Positions 58,560 to 64,000 of a stretch of DNA of 64,000 nt are shown here, in pieces. The notes beneath the pieces are model-generated. The model was not told the DNA's origin and made no database searches. It saw only the letters and a list, made by a program, of their open reading frames with translations. Made by a program: the position numbers and the translations under genes. Numbering within the stretch: the stretch's first letter is position 1; each line of letters begins with the position of its first letter. The DNA is from Lutjanus erythropterus (lineage: Eukaryota > Chordata > Actinopteri > Lutjaniformes > Lutjanidae): NCBI GenBank assembly GCA_020091685.1, contig CM034613.1:16078932-16142931 (forward strand), given 5' to 3'.

Positions 58560-59060
58560 ACAGCACACTTTAGAGAAACTGTGGGTGCTGCTGGTTGATT
58601 TTGCCCTGCAAGGCCGCAGCTGTCAGCTCCGAGACTTTCAAAATGATTCTGTCCAACAGCAGCTGGAAAATCCGCTGACATTGGATGTGGGGGCAGAACT
58701 CCTAACGCAGCTCTGGTTAAATTTTTTATATGAGACTGAGAATATCGCTGGCTGGACTGAAAAGTACGTCCGTGTCTTTGCAATTTCCTGCTTTGCCTTT
58801 TTCATTTGGCCGGACAAATTGGGAATGAAATCGACAAGGAATTCCATATCGTGGCAGGTAATATCAAGCAATTATGTAGTGATCATTGAGAGGCTGTGGA
58901 TTATTAGGCTTTTTATTGTCACGGATGTTGTTAGGCTCGGTGCCAAACATGATTGCCTCCCATTAATTTTCAGCTTGGTTTGTATCATGTAATAGCCATA
59001 ATAAGCAATTATGTCCTGCTATTATCATTTTTTATTATATATTTAGGAGCTGTACAAAAT
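58560..59060. promoter_or_regulatory. strong candidate conserved non-coding element
   Basis: About 500 bp free of simple repeats, with a mixed 5' part (GGCCGCAGCTGTCAGCTCC, CAGCAGCTGG) and a homeodomain-rich 3' part (AGCAATTATGTAGTGATC, GTGGATTATTAGGC, CCCATTAATTTTCAGC, ATAATAAGCAATTATG). A 135-codon + frame (58585-58992, GTG start) and - frames (58454-58871) cross it. None has a family motif, and the simultaneous openness of both strands is more consistent with low stop density than with coding. Confidence 0.45.
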
Positions 59061-60089
59061 ATATTATCGGTGTCAGTCATTTGATGCTTTACAGAGAGTC
59101 TAATGTTTATTATTACACAAAAAATAGGGTTGCTTAATTGATGGAAATGGCTGAAAACCAGATGAAATCACACAATAGAGTGCAGATCTCTGCCAGGCAA
59201 CATATGGTGAAGCACCTACTGCAATGCCACCACAACTGGTAGATGCAAACAGCGGAGATTTGCAAAGTTTTGAAAAATTGAAATATTGTTTTTGTATAGT
59301 GTAAGTTTTCTTCAAGATGCATAGAATAGTGTAATGGTGCTGTAACCGAGCATCCTGGGTTATTACGAAACAGAACGATGAGTGCAAACATCTAAATTTA
59401 AATACTGTTACTAATTTAGAACATTTTATTTAGAACATCACAAGCAAGCAGGCAGCTTTACAACAATCCATCAATCAAAACCTCTTCATAGGTCAGAGCC
59501 TGCAAAGTTGTAGCTATTCAGGCGGTTAAGGTTTTTGCAAAGAGCAAAAATTAGATCGCCCTCAGTCATACGCAGTATCATGTTCAATTTCTCATGTTTA
59601 TAACAAACCAAATTTCATGAAAATTAGTTCAGAATTAAGCGAGTTACAGTCTGCATCTTTCATTTGTTTACTAGCAGACCGTGAATGCTCCAATACAGTC
59701 ATCTCGCCAACGCATAGCAGAGATGGTGGTCAAGCTAACAAAAAAAGGGGAATTTATTCATCTCATATCATGCCTGACTTTAGTGGATTGTAACATATCG
59801 GGTATGGAATTAGTGTGCAGATCTTCCAGTTAAAGATGAGACAAAGGTTTTTTGGTTTTGAGCCATGACGAGAAACAAAATATGGCCCTTTCATCCTGTT
59901 TTTATTTTTAGACTAGCAGTTGTTGACGACTTGCGGCCCCAACCAACCAGTTAAGAAGGGTCAGGAGTCAGCGAGCAATAACACAGATTTTTCAACATTT
60001 TTCACAAACTGTAAATCAACGCAACCATGAGAGATCCTTGAGCATACAGTCAAAAATGCGCACATAAAATATGATGACACCGAAGACAG
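59061..60089. other. non-coding; diffuse fish repeat 59440-59720
   Basis: CAAATTTCATGAAAATTAG and GCGAGTTACAGTC words near 59605-59655 are typical of a dispersed fish repeat. Boundaries unclear. Confidence 0.4.
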
Positions 60090-60365
60090 TCTCTTTCAAT
60101 CACGCACTGACGCACAATGGATGCAATCCTTTCCATGGAAACATCATTAGCTCCGACAGCTGATAGGTGCGATAATAATATCAGGACAGCTTGGTGCTAT
60201 TTGCAATAGACTTAGCTATCATTAGGAAACAAAGAGTTGTGGCACAATAGTGTAGGAATGCACAATCGCCTGACAGGCTAATGAGGAAATGTGTCTTTAA
60301 TAACCCACAAGGTCAATAAAAAAGGAGCATTTTATAATGATGGCTCATTTATTTATTTTATTCCA
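60090..60365. promoter_or_regulatory. strong candidate conserved non-coding element
   Basis: A repeat-free 275-bp block with ACATCATTAGCTCCGACAG, GATAATAATATCAGGAC, GCTATCATTAGGAAACAAAG, AGGCTAATGAGGAAATG and TTTATAATGATGGCTC. The dense, evenly spaced ATTAG/TAAT cores resemble vertebrate developmental enhancers. Confidence 0.45.
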
Positions 60366-60668
60366 CTCGTTTGCACGGACGCAGGAAGAGCAGATGTGCT
60401 GTAGAAATGAATGGGAAGGTTAAAAACATAACAGCTATTAGAAAGCAATACAAGGTCACACACACACACGCCCTCTTTACATCTTTCACACACATTCCCA
60501 CGGTCCCAAGATACCACGCGGCCATCTTGCACTCGGCTTTTTCACACCGTCTGTTGGTTTTCCCCCGGAGATGACAAGGACACGCCTCTCCAGAAGGCGA
60601 CGGAGGAAATATCACGATTTCCAGATACGCATTGGTCATTCAGACAAACTGTCCTCCTCTTCCCAACG
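60366..60668. other. non-coding, nothing recognised
   Basis: A short CA run at about 60456-60469. No recognised gene. Confidence 0.5.
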
Positions 60669-61330
60669 GAGGTGGCAAAAGTACTCACATTCTGTACTCA
60701 AGTAGAAGCACAGATGCTGTATAAAAACTGTGTGAAAATACTGTGTAAAAGTAGAAATACTGATTCAACTACCGTACTCCAATAAAAGTGAAAAAGTACA
60801 GGCCCTGAAATGTTCTCAAGAGATAAAAGTAAAAAGTCGCACTCTGAGGGACATTTTTTCTGTCTTGCTACATCTTTTACATCATTTTCAATTTGTTACA
60901 TCTTATATGTAATTTTCATTTTGATGTCTTTTACATATTTTTTATTTTTTTTTTGTATTTTACATGCTTGTCCTCTTATTACCATCTTTCACATTGGTTG
61001 CATTTGGTTACGTCTTTCTTTTTGTTATGTCTTATGTCGTTTACATCACAAGGTTTTTTGTGTTCATGCCTCTTTTACGTCTTTATTTTTGTCACATCTT
61101 TTAGGCTGATTTGCTCTTGTTACGTCTTTCACATCATTGTGGTCATATTACATCTTTTACATGTGTTATTTTCGCCTTGATATGTCTTTTACGTTGTTCT
61201 CGTCCTGTCACATCTTATTCATCATTACATCTTTCTGTCTTTTACATAATTTTTTATGTCTTTTATGTTGTTTTTGTCTTGTTATGTCTTCTATGTGTTT
61301 TTTGTCTTGTTAGATCTGTTGTGTGCGATA
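60669..61330 (+). mobile_element. composite AAGTACTTTACTTGAG element, copy 2
   Basis: GAGGTGGCAAAAGTACTCAC, CTGTACTCAAGTAGAAGCAC, AATACTGATTCAACTACCGT and GTACAGGCCCTGAAATG give the conserved end. This runs into an irregular array of CATCTTTTACATCATTTT, GTCTTTTACGTTGTTCTCGT and CTTGTTATGTCTTCTATG words, the reverse complement of the array at 40005-40340. Opposite orientation to 39862-40601. Frames on + here are array artefacts. Confidence 0.7.
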
Positions 61331-62089
61331 TGAACTGATGAACACACTCTTGAATCATCTTTTCCATCTTTTATTGTCCCAAGTTGAAATTGGTCTTGGT
61401 GGCAGCACTCAATGATGCAAAATAAAAATAATCCATAATGCAATAAAACTAAATTAACATGCCTGTGTGAAAATGTAAGGAGTAGGAAATACAGACACTA
61501 AAATGTAGAAAGGCGAAGAGAAATCACGTGTGTGTGAATGACACGTGTGGCATGTTTTTGTGCGCCTGTCATGCAAAATATGTTGTCGCTGATTATCCCT
61601 AAATCCTGGAGCCTGTAAGTCTGCACTCAAAGCACTCTGCTCTGGTCCCAGCAGGACTGCGGGCTTTTTGGACAGCTGATAGCAGGGCTGGCCGCAATTT
61701 TTCTGTCACTTCACTTCATTTTGAACTGAAACAGCTTTTTACACCATCCTGTTATTTGATTTTTTTATTGAACTTAAGTCAAGTTGATGTTGGTCTAGTT
61801 TTAGGAGGAAAGGAAGTTTATTCATCATAATAATTTAAACCATCTTATTGCTTCTGTGGCGATGTCATCTTGACTTTTAATGTTTATTTATTTGTGTACT
61901 TTCTTGTGAGTGACTGGTGTGATGAGGGTGCCATAAATAAAGACCAAGATTTCTAAACCTGAAATGTAGTTACTGCAACACAACTGGTCCCAGATTTCTG
62001 TTTCACAATGACGGTGGTTGTCATATGTGTATCATGGTGTGATGTGTTTTATGTCGGGATGGCAATGACGGTCAAGTGGTCACACTCAG
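61331..62089. other. non-coding, nothing recognised
   Basis: Mixed sequence without a recognised element. Confidence 0.5.
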
Positions 62090-62340
62090 AAATGGGACGC
62101 TCAAATAAAATGGCAGCCAGTACATATGATGCATTATATATTAGATATGGAGCCTATAGTCCCACCCCTCCTCCACTGTGATTGGGCGGCTGGGTAAAAA
62201 AATGACAGTAGTAGTTTCAACTCTCTTCAACCAGAAAAAACCCCAAACATGCAACGCTCAGGACCGAATGTGTGTCTCCAACCCTAGATTTGAGAAACTC
62301 TCACAAGATTTCTACATGTTGTTTGTTCAATACAGAGCAT
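62090..62340. repeat. dispersed repeat, copy 2 of the 34445 family
   Basis: GATTTGAGAAACTCTCACAA followed by GATTTCTACATGTTGTTTGT matches 34475-34520. The upstream portion (CCCACCCCTCCTCCACTGTG) is not present in the other copy. Confidence 0.5.
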
Positions 62341-62377
62341 TAGGGACAGGCATAAGATAAAAATTGAGAGAAAGAAT

Positions 62378-62533
62378 GTTTATTTTTTTATTTTGCATTT
62401 TAGAGAATTAGAATATAGTTGAAATATCAAGATTAAAATTGAAATACCATTTTACTTTTATTCTTGACATGGTATTTCAACTTTATTCTCTGAGTTTCGA
62501 CTTTATCCTCTAAATGCAAAATTAAAAAAGAAG
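62378..62533. repeat. AT-rich long hairpin (TTGAAATACCAT palindrome)
   Basis: The left arm TTTTGCATTTTAGAGAATTA..AAAATTGAAATACCAT is mirrored by ATGGTATTTCAACTTTATTC..CTCTAAATGCAAAATT. The arms are about 60 bp with a loop of about 20 bp. Confidence 0.75.
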
Positions 62534-63076
62534 AGAAGAAATAAATAAAAATCCTTGAAGGTGGCAGTACACTCCCTCAACAAGTGTAAACACGTGTAAA
62601 CAAGTATTAGCTCGCTCCACAGATCTACTTCACAGGTCTTGAGCTTTGGATAATGGCTTTTATCAGATAGCGGAAACCTCACTGCACACACACACACACA
62701 CACACTAACACACATATAGCACACATTTTTGATTTATCACAAAGCTATTTTTAGACGCCCACAGATCTTCATTTAGTATCAGCTCAGACGAGTCTCAAGG
62801 AGGAGCCTTTTTTTTACAGAGCTGAATAATTACGACGCATCAGTCTGGTAACATGAGAAGGATCCATTTCTAATTTCAGCTTATTCACTACGCCATGTTT
62901 ATAGTAGGAGAGTAAATGCATCTTAAAATAGAATATAGATATTGTTGTTGCTCGTACATCATGATGCTAACAGCCTGAGTACATACATGCAGCCACACAC
63001 TGTAACCAGCACTATTTTCTGATAGTCCCATCAATCAGGACAGACAGACTGCTGTTAGCTGAGGCTGTACTTTCAC
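62534..63076. other. non-coding; CA tract
   Basis: (CA)10 at about 62685-62705. Otherwise nothing recognised. Confidence 0.5.
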
Positions 63077-63120
63077 TGTGTGTGTGCGTGTGTGTGTGTG
63101 TTTTTCTCTGTGTGTGTGTG
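63077..63120. repeat. interrupted (TG)n microsatellite
   Basis: Two TG runs separated by TTTTTCTC. Confidence 0.95.
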
Positions 63121-63149
63121 CAGGAGTGTCTCGAAGACTGACAGGGTTC

Positions 63150-63400
63150 TCAACACAGCGCAACGTTTAACGGGAAAAGCTGCGAGGGCTCATGACAGGT
63201 TGCAGCGGTCATGGTTTATTTGACAGGCGCTCCCCTCACGACCCCGTCAGACGAGCGAGCGCTGGGAATGACGGCCGACATCGCCGCGGCGCCAACACCA
63301 CCCCGGCCATTTCGGGAGGTTTCAACGGGGTCAGCTGAGCCGCTGATTGGTGGGTTACGTCAGGTTCAACGCGGGTGAAACCTACTCATTTGCACAGGAA
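63150..63400. promoter_or_regulatory. CpG-island-like cluster
   Basis: I count about 25 CpGs between 63150 and 63390, the densest cluster in a CpG-poor window (for example GACGAGCGAGCGCTGG, CGCCGCGGCGCC). It contains an ATTGG (inverted CCAAT) word in CTGATTGGTGG and, close by, TTACGTCAGG, a CRE-like half site. No long frame with a family motif. Could be a CpG-island promoter, a CpG-rich enhancer, or the edge of a gene. Confidence 0.5.
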
Positions 63401-64000
63401 ATGCTGTTCTCATCCATTCGTGGTTTGCACAGCCGGTGAAAAAATAAGACTTTTTAGATTGCGTTTGCTGATAAACGTCTAAATGTCAAATTGCTTCTCA
63501 GACAGAGCTTTACTTGTTGCAGACAGTAAGAACACGTGCACAGGACTTGGCGGTGAAGCCTTTCAGATGTCAGAACATCCTGACAGACCAAACCAAAACA
63601 CATCAAAATGCACATAAAAAATAATTCATGGCTGAAGTATTGCGTGAGAAAAGGTTGATATGAACTGATATGAAACGGCAGGATAAACACCAGTGTAACC
63701 ACTGACACAAATAAGGTCCATTTAGTGCTGCAGAGCCAACATGCACAACAGCAGCACCCTGACTCTGTTTGACCTGAATGAAACTCAACCTAAATTAGTA
63801 TCACTGTTAACACCTGTGTTTACTCTACTGTTTCATATCAACATGGTGCAATGAAAGAGTTTTTTTTTTTTTTTTGCAGCTGGCAAACAAATGGTTTTAT
63901 TTTCAGGCTGCGACCTTTATTCTTCTGCTCTTATTACAGCCATGCGGCCAATAATGCAGCCTAAAAAAGCAACTTCAGAGGAAACCAGACGCCTAATTCG
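63401..64000. other. non-coding; splice-acceptor-like site at 63859-63880
   Basis: A T18 tract followed by GCAG at about 63860-63880 resembles a 3' splice site, and the following + frame is open for about 24 codons before a stop. No family similarity seen; the window ends at 64000. Confidence 0.25.

Noticed and set aside
58585..58992. 135-codon + frame
   Set aside because: GTG start, no family motif, opposite-strand frames open over the same bases; better explained as a conserved non-coding block.
60810..61338. Hydrophobic + frames resembling membrane proteins
   Set aside because: Translation of the inverted copy of the same array; not a gene.
1..64000. CRISPR array, operons, ribosome-binding sites, riboswitches, prophage
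   Set aside because: No bacterial gene density, no long frames, no regularly spaced identical repeats; composition and repeats are those of fish nuclear DNA.
1..64000. Endogenous retrovirus or other viral insertion
   Set aside because: I looked for LTR pairs, primer-binding sites and gag/pol/env-type frames and saw none; the only reverse transcriptase is of non-LTR (LINE) type.

Overview
This window looks like non-coding nuclear DNA from a teleost fish, probably a spiny-rayed (percomorph) species. The evidence is long (AC)n/(TG)n microsatellites, low overall CpG, and several repeat families I recognise from fish genomes: the GCTAAGCTAAC fold-back repeat, the AGGGATAGTTC element flanked by TTAA, a Tc1-like element, an L2-like LINE 3' end, and the AAGTACTTTACTTGAGTA repeat. 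The species call is inference. I found no host protein-coding gene, rRNA, tRNA or CRISPR array that I can support. Most open frames are short and fall inside repeats or simple sequence; only three show recognisable protein similarity, and all are decayed transposon remains (an L2-like reverse transcriptase on the - strand near 25.6-26.2 kb, a LINE C-terminal scrap near 31.0 kb, and a Tc1-like transposase near 21.9-22.5 kb).

Layout. 0-5 kb: two degenerate tandem arrays (1.1-1.6 and 2.9-3.3 kb), a conserved-looking stretch with a POU octamer (near 4.17 kb), then a GCTAAGCTAAC fold-back element (4.3-5.0 kb). 5-20 kb: an old direct duplication (6.9-7.3 versus 8.6-9.1 kb), two TA-flanked DNA elements filled with TAGAACC subrepeats (9.57-10.31 and 17.36-18.21 kb, the second carrying a nested small inverted-repeat element), and a 77-bp (AC)n tract. 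20-31 kb: a run of candidate cis-regulatory elements (20.4-21.5 kb) with a CpG-rich patch and a REST/RE1-like core, the Tc1 fragment, a small hairpin repeat (23.35-23.48 kb), the LINE fragment, and further candidate conserved non-coding blocks (28.3-28.7, 29.9-30.7 kb). 31-39 kb: sparse, with a G15 run (33.95 kb) and a small CACTG-ended element (36.1 kb). 39-48 kb: repeat-dense, with a keto-repeat composite element, two adjacent fold-back elements (41.09-41.72 and 41.90-42.63 kb), a directly repeated unit (43.9-44.1 and 45.8-46.1 kb) and a hAT-like element (47.45-47.91 kb). 48-64 kb: more GCTAAGCTAAC copies, the oppositely oriented partner of the 40-kb composite element (60.67-61.33 kb), two strong candidate conserved non-coding blocks (58.56-59.06 and 60.09-60.36 kb), and the densest CpG cluster of the window (63.15-63.40 kb).

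The likeliest overall reading is a gene desert or very long intron beside a developmental gene: many short blocks rich in ATTA/TAAT homeodomain cores between repeat clusters. That is inference from composition; cross-species alignment would decide it. I did not find a convincing new biological system. The most unusual structural items are the paired fold-back elements at 41-42.6 kb, one carrying a decayed hammerhead-ribozyme-like core, and the inverted pair of composite elements 20 kb apart.
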